Assembly: GCA_903876735.1 (NCBI GenBank)
Contig: CAIRAW010000014.1
Location: 124,001 to 188,000, forward strand
Origin: an uncultured beta proteobacterium
Lineage (GTDB): Bacteria > Pseudomonadota > Gammaproteobacteria > Burkholderiales > Burkholderiaceae_C
Length of the DNA stretch: 64,000 nucleotides
Reading direction: 5' to 3'
Position 1 is the first letter of the stretch. Every line of letters begins with the position of its first letter. The notes below the pieces were generated by a model. It saw only the letters and a program-made list of their open reading frames with translations, did no database searches and was not told where the DNA came from. The position numbers and the translations under genes are program-made. Shown one piece after another: positions 43,686 through 52,673 of this stretch.

Positions 43686-44513
43686 TCAAGCCTGCTTGAT
43701 GCAGAAGGCTTCGGCATCCCGTTTTCCCAGATCAAAAGTCGCCTGCAGGGCAGTATCGTTGGTGTAGTCCCAGACGCCGACCTGAATCGCTTGAGAAGGC
43801 TGGGCATAGGTGAGCCCCGCAATCCTCGGAAGCCGTGCGAACGGTCGTGTCAGAAGCACCAAAGTGTTTTCACCCGGCTTTAGCACACCCTCAATCGGCA
43901 CATTGTTCACCAGCCCGCCGTCAAATATGGCAAGGCCGTTGCGCCTGGCCTGGGGTGTCAGAGGTGGAACGCAAGAGGACGCAATGATGAGGTCCGCCAG
44001 CGACTCCGGCGTTGCGCATTCACGCACCGATACATAAAGCGGCTTGAATCCGATTCGCCGAGCGGCAGAGCAATCAACGCGTTCAGCATCCCACGCGTCG
44101 ACACCGAAGGCAACCGCACCCAACAGCATGGCCATGCGCCGACTCGCCCAGCGCGGCGGACATGAAATCAGAACATTGATATCCGGACCGTGCTGCAGAC
44201 GCGCCAACGCTTCCGGGTCGATGCTGCTGAGAATGGCATCCCGGTACATCGCGCCATGGGGAAACATGGGCTGCCTGCGCCAGAGGTTGTGCAAGTACAA
44301 ATTGCGCCTGTTCCTTGCAACTGCCCGCAGGTGCTTCTGAAAACCCTGGTCAAAAGTCTTCGCGAACAAAGCGCAGGCCATCGCTGAGCCAGCGCTGACA
44401 GCTGCAACCCTTGATGGCTTCAGATTTAGTGTGGGAGCCGCGACGGACCAGAACCCGGCTTGCCAGAAGCATCGGTTTCCACCCCCCGCAAATACGACGC
44501 TGTCACATTGCAT
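43686..44513 (-). CDS. Patatin-like phospholipase
   Basis: About 275 residues from the ATG at 44513 (MQCDSVVFAGGGNRCFWQAG); the frame extends upstream but without family features. The oxyanion segment GGGNR is present, the nucleophile elbow reads AVSAGSAMA (the usual G-x-S-x-G with the first Gly replaced by Ala) and the catalytic aspartate is in FDGGLVNNVP. Patatins hydrolyse acyl chains from membrane lipids using a Ser-Asp dyad. No signal peptide, so it acts in the cytoplasm or at the inner face. Divergent from the lipoprotein gene at 44717. Confidence 0.85.
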   Translation of the reverse strand: MQCDSVVFAGGGNRCFWQAGFWSVAAPTLNLKPSRVAAVSAGSAMACALFAKTFDQGFQKHLRAVARNRRNLYLHNLWRRQPMFPHGAMYRDAILSSIDPEALARLQHGPDINVLISCPPRWASRRMAMLLGAVAFGVDAWDAERVDCSAARRIGFKPLYVSVRECATPESLADLIIASSCVPPLTPQARRNGLAIFDGGLVNNVPIEGVLKPGENTLVLLTRPFARLPRIAGLTYAQPSQAIQVGVWDYTNDTALQATFDLGKRDAEAFCIKQA

Positions 44514-44716
44514 GATCGTGCAATTGTTGTCGGAGGCTTGGGCATGGCCTTGACAATGCGCAAGTTCAGTTGCCGCCGGTCCAGCCACTGTCTCCAGGAA
44601 GGGCCGGACAGTGCAGCATGTGACGCGCCGTTAGCCAACCCAGCCTCTTTGATAGTTGTCAAACACCCGCCACACAAACCGGAGAACACTGGGCCTTCAG
44701 TTGACAAAGGAAGCTT

Positions 44717-45730
44717 ATGAAAATCATTACCCGGACCATCGGCGCGCCATTTGCCGCAATCTACGTATTCATGCTGGCTGCTTGCGGTGGTGGCGGTGGC
44801 GGCTCCACACCACCCGTGATCACCCCGTCAGCAGCACTCAACAGTTCCAACCAGACGATTGCGGCACAGGATGTGGCGTCCTCTGCGTACCTCCCCCTGA
44901 TGGGCGCACAGACCCTCACGGGCGCGCAGACCCTTGATGAAGGCGTGCTGTTCAGCCTTGCCCGCAGTCAGCTGAACCGTTTGCCAAACTACCTGGCTGC
45001 AGCCAAAGGCAATAGCACCTTGACTGGCGTCGTGCAAAGCCAAATCTATTCCTGTACTTACGGTGGAACGGTCACCGCCAGTGTTTCTGACGCCGATAAC
45101 AATGGTGTTGTTTCGGCCGGTGACAGTGTCACCGTCGCGGCAAACAACTGTGTTGAAAGTGAAGGCACTTTGACAGGCGCTCTGACCTTTGGTGTCAACA
45201 ATGTCACAGGGACGTTTGGGTCAGACAGCTACAGCGGCAGTCTCACGATGACGTTCAATGGCTTTACCGTATCGAGTTCCGAGTTCAGTGCAGGCGCAAA
45301 CGGGTCGCTGACTCTGTCTGTGAGTGCAAGCGGCGTTAACAGGGTCAGCACATCGGTTGCCACACCTTCCTTGTCGGTATCAGGCACCTATGCTGGTGTG
45401 ACACGCTCACGCAGCCTGACAAACTACAGCGCAACGAGTACCAGAACCCCCAACTCAACATCCGGCTACGAAACCAGCTACACCCTTAACGGTACTTTGA
45501 CCAGTTCTGCCTTGGCGTCGCAGGCAATTTCATTTGCCACACCAACGCCGTTCATAAGCCTGTCCTCGGACGATTACCCCTCCAGCGGGGTCATGCTGAT
45601 CAGCGGCGCCGCCAATTCCAAGCTCAAGGTCACGGCCCTTCCTGGCAGCCAGGTCAAACTGGAACTTGATGCCAACGGGGACGACGTCTACGAGGGCAGC
45701 ACCACGCTGAACTGGAACACCTTGATGTGA
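44717..45730 (+). CDS. Hypothetical beta-rich lipoprotein
   Basis: A 337-residue protein with a lipoprotein signal (FMLAAC, followed by a run of six glycines as a flexible linker). The mature part is rich in Ser, Thr, Gly and Val in alternating patterns that suggest beta structure; VSDADNNGVVSAGDSVTV and LELDANGDDVYEG look like acidic, possibly calcium-binding loops. Two cysteines (CTYGG and NNCVE) may form a disulphide. I do not recognise the family. RBS AAAGGAAGCTT. The stop overlaps the next gene's GTG start (GTGA at 45727). Confidence 0.75.
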   Translation: MKIITRTIGAPFAAIYVFMLAACGGGGGGSTPPVITPSAALNSSNQTIAAQDVASSAYLPLMGAQTLTGAQTLDEGVLFSLARSQLNRLPNYLAAAKGNSTLTGVVQSQIYSCTYGGTVTASVSDADNNGVVSAGDSVTVAANNCVESEGTLTGALTFGVNNVTGTFGSDSYSGSLTMTFNGFTVSSSEFSAGANGSLTLSVSASGVNRVSTSVATPSLSVSGTYAGVTRSRSLTNYSATSTRTPNSTSGYETSYTLNGTLTSSALASQAISFATPTPFISLSSDDYPSSGVMLISGAANSKLKVTALPGSQVKLELDANGDDVYEGSTTLNWNTLM

Positions 45731-46557
45731 CGGGAGATACCAGCCTGCAGACAAGCAGGATCAGGAGCAGCTCGCTTGGATTGCTGTTGACCGCCATTTC
45801 CATCGCCGCCACGGCCGAGTGCAATGACCGCTTGACCTCCTTGGCGCTCGCACCTGTCAGCAAGCAAAGCGACTGGAACGAGTTTGATGCCGCGGGTCGC
45901 AAGCTGGTCAATGAGTCGGGCAGGCTTAACGGTGCCGAACTTTCAATTGGCCTGAACTGCTCTGACTGGGATTTTCTGGCCCTCCTGTCTCAGTTGGACG
46001 GGCTGCGAAGCTATGACGGCCAGGCATCGAATGGCGTACCGATTGTTTCCGTTTCCGAGGTAAGGCAACGTCAAGGCCACATAGAGGCGAACTTCCGCCT
46101 CACCGATGCGTGGAGATTGGGTGGCAGACTGTCCAGCAACACGATCTGGCGCGACATGGCTTCCGCCGGCGGCGCTTCGGGCTACCCGGAGCGCTATGCC
46201 TGGACAGCAATTTCACTCGGCCTGCAGTGGGAGGCGGTGTCAGGCAGGAATCGCTTCAAGTTGGGCGCATGGTTTGGCAGACCCGTGGTGTCAACAATGG
46301 AGTTGACGCTTGCGGGCCGCGATCGGGCGACGCTGAAGTTGGGGTCCATGAATCAGGCCGAGTTCGCCGCCACCTGGCGCACCCCGCTCAGTCCATCCTG
46401 GTACGTTGAGGCAGATGTTCAATACCATCGGACGGCAATGGGCCAGGGGGAGAGTTCCGTCATTCAGCGCGGCGGCATGCCAGTCGGACTGGCGCATCAG
46501 CCAACAACCATCATGCTTGACCTGCCTGTTGCAGTCCGCCTGGCTTACGACTTTTGA
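45727..46557 (+). CDS. Hypothetical outer-membrane protein (predicted small beta-barrel)
   Basis: A 276-residue protein, GTG start overlapping the previous stop. A signal peptide (SLGLLLTAISIAATAEC) precedes a mature part with amphipathic strand patterns (RFKLGAWFGRPVVSTMELTL, WYVEADVQYHRTAMG) and a C-terminal VAVRLAYDF ending in Phe, the outer-membrane barrel signature. Family not recognised. Translational coupling to the preceding lipoprotein suggests the two act together at the outer membrane. Confidence 0.72.
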   Translation: MTGDTSLQTSRIRSSSLGLLLTAISIAATAECNDRLTSLALAPVSKQSDWNEFDAAGRKLVNESGRLNGAELSIGLNCSDWDFLALLSQLDGLRSYDGQASNGVPIVSVSEVRQRQGHIEANFRLTDAWRLGGRLSSNTIWRDMASAGGASGYPERYAWTAISLGLQWEAVSGRNRFKLGAWFGRPVVSTMELTLAGRDRATLKLGSMNQAEFAATWRTPLSPSWYVEADVQYHRTAMGQGESSVIQRGGMPVGLAHQPTTIMLDLPVAVRLAYDF

Positions 46558-46572
46558 AGCGACTTCCGTTGG

Positions 46573-47115
46573 TCAATCGAGATTCACAATGCGCACGCGC
46601 CGGTTCTGTGCGGCAAACGGCTGCTCCGGATTGGAAAGTGCGGTCGAGCCCATGCCGGCGGAGTGCAGGCGGGCTGCGTCCACCCCTTTGGATTGCAGGA
46701 AATCGGACACCGCTTGCGCCCGCTGTTCACTGAGTTTGAGGTTGTAGGCGACGGCGCCTTTGGCATCGGTATGCCCTTCGACTGCAAATTTCGAGTTCAG
46801 CAATTCAGGCGACTGCAAAGCCTGCGACAAATTAGACAGGGCTTGCTGGCTTTCGGCGCGCACATGGGCCGAATTGAAATCAAACTGAATCAGCAGCGAC
46901 AGGGACGGCCGCGCCGGCGGGACCGCAGCAGCGCCAGCCGCTGCCGGCGCGGGTGCTGCTTCGACCGTGAGATTGCGCAGGCTCCGTGTGCGGGGCGGCG
47001 CCTTGAGTTGCTCAATCATCTGCTCGGCGCTCGGTGGCGCTTGCGCCAGAGAAGGCAAGGCAGCAACAAGGCACAAAAAAAGACCGGCGATTTTGAACTT
47101 CTTGTGTGCGGTCAT
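46573..47115 (-). CDS. OmpA-domain peptidoglycan-binding protein
   Basis: A 180-residue exported protein with a signal peptide ending LPSLAQA, an Ala/Pro-rich linker, then an OmpA C-terminal-like domain (LLIQFDFNSAHVRAESQQAL, VEGHTDAKGAVAYNLKLSEQ RAQAV, NRRVRI) that binds diaminopimelate in peptidoglycan. It lies 27 bases downstream of the caspase-like gene on the same strand, forming a two-gene operon. Convergent with the barrel-protein gene. Confidence 0.9.
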   Translation of the reverse strand: MTAHKKFKIAGLFLCLVAALPSLAQAPPSAEQMIEQLKAPPRTRSLRNLTVEAAPAPAAAGAAAVPPARPSLSLLIQFDFNSAHVRAESQQALSNLSQALQSPELLNSKFAVEGHTDAKGAVAYNLKLSEQRAQAVSDFLQSKGVDAARLHSAGMGSTALSNPEQPFAAQNRRVRIVNLD

Positions 47116-47142
47116 GGTTAAGCAAGTTGGCTGAATGCCGCC

Positions 47143-49365
47143 TCAGCGGCGGAAATAGAACTCGCCAACCACCTGATCGTAGATGGCGGGCACCTGCTCA
47201 TGGCCAACTGACCTGGCCATCCCCACGACCTCATTGCGCACATTGCGCACCACCTTGTCAATGCTGAGGCCGGGTTTTTGCATCTCCTTGAGGAAGATTC
47301 GCGTGAACAGTCCGTTTCGGCTCTTGTCAGCCGGCCCGAGTTTGTCCAGTGCCTGCTGTCCGGCACCTGCAGAGAAGATCACCATCTGCCCGGTGGCCGC
47401 CGTCGTCGGCGCCAGACCGCGCCCGCTGATATTGCGATTGACGGTCTTGAACGGGTTGTCGCGGCAGGCGTCAATCATGGCCAGTGTGAACTTGGCCTTC
47501 TTTTCACTCATATCATCGAGCACCCGCTGCAACTGGATCGACTCGTCCTTGATCTGCTCTTCGCTCTCGCCAGCGATATCAACCGGCAGCAAATAATTGG
47601 CAGCCCCCAGTTGCACGCCGTGCCCGGCGAAGAAAACCAGTACCTCGTCGCCGCCTTCGACCTGGCCCTTGAAGGTGCGCAGCGCTGCCTTCATGTCCTT
47701 CTCGGTCAGGTCCAGTTTCAAGGTTACCTGATAGCCCACCTGCTGCAGGCTCTCGGCAATGGCACGCGCATCTTCTCTGGCGTTCACCAACTTGGTCACT
47801 TGCCGATAGGTGTCATTGCCGATGACAAGAGCACGTCGTGTCGCGTAAATGGTCTTTTGATCTTTGCCGACTTTCTCATCTTCGAGTTTCGCCAGTTGTT
47901 GGCGCAACTTCACCAGTTCTTCGTCGCGTTGACGTGCCGCCTGCAGCAATTCATTGCTGATGCGCTCTTGCTGCGCCCTTCGCTCCTGCTCCTTGGTCAC
48001 CAGCGCCAGGCGTTCAGTTTCCTTGTCTCTGGTTTCCTGCGCGAGTCGCGCCTGTTCTTTTGCTTTGGCGATTTCAGCCAACCGTTCAGCGTCCCGGACT
48101 TTGGCCTCCTGTGACAGCCGCTCCTGCTCTTTAACCCTTGCCACCTGCAGCACGCGTTCCCGCTCCCTGGCCTGCGCTTCCTGCACAATTCGTTGCTGTT
48201 CCTTGGCCGTGGTTTCCTGCGCGAGTCGTTCCTGTTCTTTTGCTTTGGCGATTTCGGCCAGCCGCTCCACTTCCCTGGCTTTTGCTTCCTGTGCCAGTCG
48301 TTCCCGCTCCTTGGCCTGCGCCTCCTGTGCCAGGCGCTCCGCCTCTTTGGTCTGCGCTTCGTTTGCCAGTCGCTCGCGTTCTTTGACTCGCTCATCCTCG
48401 GCCAATCTGGCTTGCTCTGCATTTGCGCTTTGACTATTGCTTTCGTCCTGCTTCTGCGCGGCGTCCACATTTGCCGCCTGCACAGGCGCATCAACGGACC
48501 CCGGTATGAAATCAGACATCACGGCCATGATGTCACCGTTTCTGGCCCTCTGGATCCACTGCTTGCTAGTACCGGTGGCCATCACGAAAACGGTATTTGT
48601 TTTGGTACTCTTGAAGAAACGTCCGCTGGTCACCGCAATTTCATAAGCACCGGCCGGCATCAAAAAAGCCTCCAGTATCTGGTCAACGAGTGCGATTTCC
48701 TTTTTATCCAACGTAACTGCAAACTCGTCCTGCTTCGAAATGTCACCCCCGAAGTCAAATTGCACAGCGCCCAGGTTCATCAGTTGTTTGGTGTTGATTT
48801 CCTTGCCAGAGAAAATACGATCCAGTGCTTCCGCACGATTATGAAAACCAAGCTGCCTGCCTTCGGCGGAGACCACGAACTGATCCAAATCACGCACGCT
48901 CTGCAAGCGGTCATCGACGCCACGGAACAATCGCCATGTCACCGGGATGCGAACCGAGGCTCCACCCCTGGCGTTGACCAGAAACTGCCCCTGCGACAGG
49001 CCAAACCCGGGGGCTGGAACAAAATGCGACAGCTCCCATTCAAATGGTGAAGTAATCACCGAGTAAGTGCCGACGCCATGCGACACCACTAGCGCGGTTT
49101 CGGATTCACTCAAGGGTCCTTTGTAGATCAATACGCCATCTGCTGGCGACACCACCGGCGCGAATGGCTCGACCAGAAAGGTGATCGACTTGTCGCCGCC
49201 GGTTGAACGCGGAATGTGGACAACACGTTGATCAGAAGCAGCTGGCAGAATCCATTGATCACGTTCAGCATCACCAGCCCACGCCGCACCCATACCCAGC
49301 AGCAACCAGGCCAGCACTGAAATCAGGCAAAGACGAACTTTTGAACTCACCCGCAAAATCCTCAT
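47143..49365 (-). CDS. Periplasmic caspase-like (metacaspase/orthocaspase) protein with coiled-coil repeats
   Basis: A 740-residue exported protein. Residues 1-30 are a signal peptide. Residues ~66-130 (FAPVVSPADGVLIYKG, ALVVSHGVGTYSVIT) resemble a degenerate LytM/M23 sheet lacking the full metal site (inference). Residues ~328-459 are eleven tandem 12-residue units of the type KERERLAQEAKA, a charged coiled coil. Residues ~507-740 are a C14 caspase domain: RRALVIGNDTYRQVTKLVNA, the catalytic His582 in VFFAGHGVQ and Cys634 in MIDACRDNPF. Such enzymes cleave after Arg or Lys. The dyad is intact, so activity is plausible. The OmpA-domain gene downstream suggests a cell-wall-linked complex. Confidence 0.88.
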   Translation of the reverse strand: MRILRVSSKVRLCLISVLAWLLLGMGAAWAGDAERDQWILPAASDQRVVHIPRSTGGDKSITFLVEPFAPVVSPADGVLIYKGPLSESETALVVSHGVGTYSVITSPFEWELSHFVPAPGFGLSQGQFLVNARGGASVRIPVTWRLFRGVDDRLQSVRDLDQFVVSAEGRQLGFHNRAEALDRIFSGKEINTKQLMNLGAVQFDFGGDISKQDEFAVTLDKKEIALVDQILEAFLMPAGAYEIAVTSGRFFKSTKTNTVFVMATGTSKQWIQRARNGDIMAVMSDFIPGSVDAPVQAANVDAAQKQDESNSQSANAEQARLAEDERVKERERLANEAQTKEAERLAQEAQAKERERLAQEAKAREVERLAEIAKAKEQERLAQETTAKEQQRIVQEAQARERERVLQVARVKEQERLSQEAKVRDAERLAEIAKAKEQARLAQETRDKETERLALVTKEQERRAQQERISNELLQAARQRDEELVKLRQQLAKLEDEKVGKDQKTIYATRRALVIGNDTYRQVTKLVNAREDARAIAESLQQVGYQVTLKLDLTEKDMKAALRTFKGQVEGGDEVLVFFAGHGVQLGAANYLLPVDIAGESEEQIKDESIQLQRVLDDMSEKKAKFTLAMIDACRDNPFKTVNRNISGRGLAPTTAATGQMVIFSAGAGQQALDKLGPADKSRNGLFTRIFLKEMQKPGLSIDKVVRNVRNEVVGMARSVGHEQVPAIYDQVVGEFYFRR
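47989..48384 (-). repeat. 36-bp tandem repeats encoding the coiled coil, with a 180-bp higher-order period
   Basis: About eleven 36-bp units encode 12-residue repeats. Units 4-5 and 9-10 are nearly identical at DNA level: GGTTTCCTGCGCGAGTCG occurs at 48031 and again at 48211, exactly 180 bp (five units) apart, indicating duplication of a block after the basic unit had diverged. Confidence 0.85.
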
Positions 49366-49440
49366 AGACGCAAGCCGGCACCATTATCCGCGACTCTCAT
49401 TCTCAACACGATAATGACCTGGCGCCTGCTATCCTAAGCC

Positions 49441-50304
49441 ATGGCCGACCCACAAACGCTGACTATTACCGCTTCCGACAGGCATACCTTCGATGCCACG
49501 CTTTACCCCACCGACGACCCGGGTAAGCCGGTTCTCATCTTTCTCTCGGCGTTGGGCACACCGGCGCGCGTCTACGGGCGACTCGGGCGCGAGATGGTTC
49601 AGCAAGGCGTGCAGCTTTGCGCGCCGGACTGGCGCGGCATTGGCAGCAGTTCGGTGCGCGCCGGACGCGCCAGCGATTTTGGCTACCAGCATCTGATCGA
49701 GTTCGACCTGGCCGCGCTGATCGCAGCCGTGCGCCAGCGCCGGCCGCACGCGCCCATCTGGTTGGGCGGCCACAGCCTGGGTGGTCAGTTGGCACTGCTG
49801 CGCGCTGCTGCGTATCCAGAAGGCATCGACGGCGTGATCATGATTGCGGCCGGCAGCGTGCACTTGCCGGCTTACAGCTGGAAGCTGCGCTTTGGAGTGG
49901 CATCGCTGGCCTTGATGTCTAGCCTCATCGGCCCGCTGCTGGGCTACTTCCCGGGTGGGCGCGTCGGTTTTGGTGGCCGCGAAGCCGCTGGCCTGATGCG
50001 CGACTGGAGCCGTGTCGCCCTCACCGGCCTATACCGCCCGGACGGCTCCGCCGTCGACTACGAAGGCGCACTGCGCACGCTCACGCTGCCAGTGCTGGCG
50101 ATCACCTTCACGGCCGATCACTGGTCTCCGGCTGCAACCGCCAAAGCCCTGCTGCGCAAGCTGCCACCCGATATACCGGTTCACTGGCACTGGGCCCCGT
50201 CGCAGACCCAGGGCGTCGCCGTCGATCACTATGTCTGGCTCAAGCAGCCCGCCCTGGTAGCCCCATCCGTCGCACAACACATAGGCCTTTTGACCGGAGT
50301 TTGA
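49441..50304 (+). CDS. Alpha/beta hydrolase
   Basis: A 287-residue alpha/beta-fold hydrolase. The nucleophile elbow is GGHSLGGQLA; a preceding PVLIFLSALGTP forms the oxyanion region, and the late VDHYVWLKQP supplies a plausible histidine. No signal peptide. The substrate is not readable. Its stop TGA (50302-50304) is 2 bases before the ATG of the next hydrolase gene, and the start faces the caspase gene across a 75-base divergent promoter region. Confidence 0.85.
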   Translation: MADPQTLTITASDRHTFDATLYPTDDPGKPVLIFLSALGTPARVYGRLGREMVQQGVQLCAPDWRGIGSSSVRAGRASDFGYQHLIEFDLAALIAAVRQRRPHAPIWLGGHSLGGQLALLRAAAYPEGIDGVIMIAAGSVHLPAYSWKLRFGVASLALMSSLIGPLLGYFPGGRVGFGGREAAGLMRDWSRVALTGLYRPDGSAVDYEGALRTLTLPVLAITFTADHWSPAATAKALLRKLPPDIPVHWHWAPSQTQGVAVDHYVWLKQPALVAPSVAQHIGLLTGV

Positions 50305-50306
50305 TC

Positions 50307-51566
50307 ATGCACCCAACTGCGCATCGCTTCTTCCTGCTGCTCACCGTTCTGGGCGCGCTGGCAACACCGGCGCTGGCCGAACCCGACGAGCAGGCCCTTG
50401 GCAAAGCGCAAGGCTACCCGCTGGGCAGCAATATCTACAACTGGTACACCGTTCCCTATCGGGTGAGTTCCTGGTCGGCCCTGGACAAGGTGCCAGGTAT
50501 CCTCACGCGGCCGGTCAAACCATCCGCCACGCCCCTGCCACTGCCCAGGGCCGTCAAAGCCAGCGAGATTCTCTACCGCCACCGCAACATGGGCTACACG
50601 CTGGACGAGTACCTGGAACGCCAGCGCATCACCGGTCTGCTGATCCTCAAGAACGGCGAGGTCGTGGCCGAGCGCTACCGCTATGGTCGCACCGAGGATG
50701 CACGCTTCCTGTCGTTTTCAATGGCCAAGAGCGTCACCTCGCTGCTGATCGGCATAGCGGTCGCCAAGGGTGCAATTGCCTCGCTCGACGACACCGTAGC
50801 CAAGTACGTCAAGGATCTGGAAGGCAGCGCCTATGGTGGCACAAAGATCCGGCACCTGCTGCGCATGAGCTCGGGCCTGCGCTTCACCGAACGTTACGAC
50901 GGGCAGGACGACGTGGCACGCTTGTCGCGCAGCGCGGCAACCGGCAATCCCAGCGTGCTCAGCGTGCTGAGTTCCATCACGGAACGCCATGCAGTGGCCG
51001 GCGAAAAGTTTGTCTATGCCAGCGCCGAGACCGAAGTGCTGGGGCGCGTTCTCAGCGCCGCCACCGGTCGCAGCATGGCCGACCTCACCACCGAGTGGTT
51101 GTGGCAGCCGATGGGGGCTGAGAACAATGCCTTCTGGCGCACCAGCCTGGACGGACAGGAGCAAGCCTATGCCGCCTTCAACGCGTCCCTGCGCGACTGG
51201 GGGCGCCTGGGTCTGCTGCTGGCCCACGATGGCAAGATGGGCGCACAGCAGATCGTGCCACTTGAGTACCTGCTCGATGCCACGGATGCTGCACGCCAGC
51301 CCAGCGCTTTTGCACCCTACCGGGCAACACCGTATTTCGGCTATGGCTACCAGTTCTGGCTGCATCCGCTGCGCGAGCGCAGCTTTGGCATGCAGGGCGT
51401 GCACGGTCAAACTGTGTTTGTGCAGCCAGCCAGCGGCATTGTGATGGTGCAGACCGCTGTCTACACCAGTGCCAGTGGTGTGCAGGACCCGGAACCCTAC
51501 GCCGAGCGCGCTTCCTTCTGGCTCGGCGTGCTGCAATCGCTGGGCGGCAACACGCAGCGCTATTAG
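50307..51566 (+). CDS. Exported serine hydrolase of the beta-lactamase (class C/PBP-like) family
   Basis: A 419-residue protein with a signal peptide (FFLLLTVLGALATPALA). The SxxK motif is FSMAKSVTS, the tyrosine motif YASAETE stands where Y-A/S-N is usual, and the third motif region is HGQTV. Related proteins are esterases, D-amino-acid amidases or 6-aminohexanoate-dimer hydrolases (NylB-like), and this fits that esterase-type group rather than true beta-lactamases. It is coupled to the alpha/beta hydrolase, so the pair may process one ester or amide substrate. Confidence 0.87.
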   Translation: MHPTAHRFFLLLTVLGALATPALAEPDEQALGKAQGYPLGSNIYNWYTVPYRVSSWSALDKVPGILTRPVKPSATPLPLPRAVKASEILYRHRNMGYTLDEYLERQRITGLLILKNGEVVAERYRYGRTEDARFLSFSMAKSVTSLLIGIAVAKGAIASLDDTVAKYVKDLEGSAYGGTKIRHLLRMSSGLRFTERYDGQDDVARLSRSAATGNPSVLSVLSSITERHAVAGEKFVYASAETEVLGRVLSAATGRSMADLTTEWLWQPMGAENNAFWRTSLDGQEQAYAAFNASLRDWGRLGLLLAHDGKMGAQQIVPLEYLLDATDAARQPSAFAPYRATPYFGYGYQFWLHPLRERSFGMQGVHGQTVFVQPASGIVMVQTAVYTSASGVQDPEPYAERASFWLGVLQSLGGNTQRY

Positions 51567-51596
51567 TGCTGCTGACCGCGCAGCGCCGGCAAGAAC

Positions 51597-52634
51597 TTAC
51601 TTCTTGCGCGCGGCGATGGCTTTCTCGGCAGCGTTGACCAGATCAGCGCCGACCGTCGACTTCCACTTGGTGTAAACCGGACGCGTGGCCTTGACGAAAG
51701 CCTCGCGCTCGGCCGCGCTCAGTTGCGTCACCGTCACGCCCATGGCTGCGATGTCTTTGAGCAACGGCTTGTCAGCCTCGACCAGACCCTTGCGCGCCAG
51801 CGCAATTTCCTGGCTGCCGGCATCGATGGCGGCCTGGCGCACGATGGCCTGATCGGCCGGCGTCCAGGAAGTCCAGATGTCCTTGTTGACCACAAAGATC
51901 AGCGGGTCGGCCACATAGCCCCAGGTGGTGACAAACTTCTGGCCCACGTTCTGCATCTTGAGGATGGTGAACAGGAACAGCGGGTTCTCCTGGCCGTCGA
52001 CAGCGCCGCTGGAGAGCGCGGGTTGCGCATCGGCCCAACTCATCTGCGTGGGATTGGCACCGAGTGCGCTGAACATGTCAGCGAAGATGGGCGAACCCAC
52101 AACGCGCATCTTCATGCCCTTCATGTCTTCAGGCGCCTTGATCGCGCGTTTCGAGTTGGTCACTTCGCGGTAACCGTTCTCACCCCAGGCCAATGGCACG
52201 ACGCCAGCTTTCTCCAGCGTCGTGAAAATCTGCTTGCCCACCGCGCCCTGCGTCAGCGCGTCGATGGCCGCATAGTCAGGCATCAGGAAGGGCATCGAGA
52301 ACAGGTTGAGTTCCTTGACCTGGGGTGACCAATTGATCGTGGAGCCCACGGCCATGTCGATCACGCCCTGACGCAGCGCCGAGAATTCGCGCGTCTGGTC
52401 GCCCTGGATCAGCGAGACACCGGGATAGAGCTTGATGTTGATGCGGCCCTGCGTGCGCTCCTTGACCAGATCGGCCCAGACCTTGCCGGCCTGGCCCCAG
52501 GGTGTCGGCGGCCCAAGCACCAGCGACATCTTGTATTCGGGTTTGTAAGCAGTTTGCGCTGCGGCATCGACTGCGAAGGTGCCGATCGCGGCGGCGACAG
52601 CCAGCAGGCTGAGAAGGGTTCGGCGTAATTTCAT
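51597..52634 (-). CDS. dctP: TRAP transporter substrate-binding protein DctP
   Basis: A 345-residue periplasmic binding protein with signal peptide (LLSLLAVAAAIGTFAVDAAA). DctP features: LFSMPFLMPDYAAIDAL, AWGENGYREVTNSKRAIKAP and the conserved arginine region MKMRVVGSPIFADMFSALGA that clamps the carboxylate. It delivers a carboxylate-containing ligand, not identifiable here, to DctQM, encoded just upstream on the same strand. Confidence 0.92.
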   Translation of the reverse strand: MKLRRTLLSLLAVAAAIGTFAVDAAAQTAYKPEYKMSLVLGPPTPWGQAGKVWADLVKERTQGRINIKLYPGVSLIQGDQTREFSALRQGVIDMAVGSTINWSPQVKELNLFSMPFLMPDYAAIDALTQGAVGKQIFTTLEKAGVVPLAWGENGYREVTNSKRAIKAPEDMKGMKMRVVGSPIFADMFSALGANPTQMSWADAQPALSSGAVDGQENPLFLFTILKMQNVGQKFVTTWGYVADPLIFVVNKDIWTSWTPADQAIVRQAAIDAGSQEIALARKGLVEADKPLLKDIAAMGVTVTQLSAAEREAFVKATRPVYTKWKSTVGADLVNAAEKAIAARKK

Positions 52635-52673
52635 GTTTGGAGTCTCCTGTAAAAAATTAAAAATCCAAAGGCC

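Noticed and set aside
47989-48384. Regular repeats that could suggest a CRISPR-like array
   Set aside because: The units are contiguous, in frame and encode a coiled coil; there are no spacers.
49441-51566. Antibiotic-resistance beta-lactamase
   Set aside because: The serine hydrolase has SxxK but lacks the usual Y-x-N and K-T-G motifs, which fits esterase/amidase relatives better.
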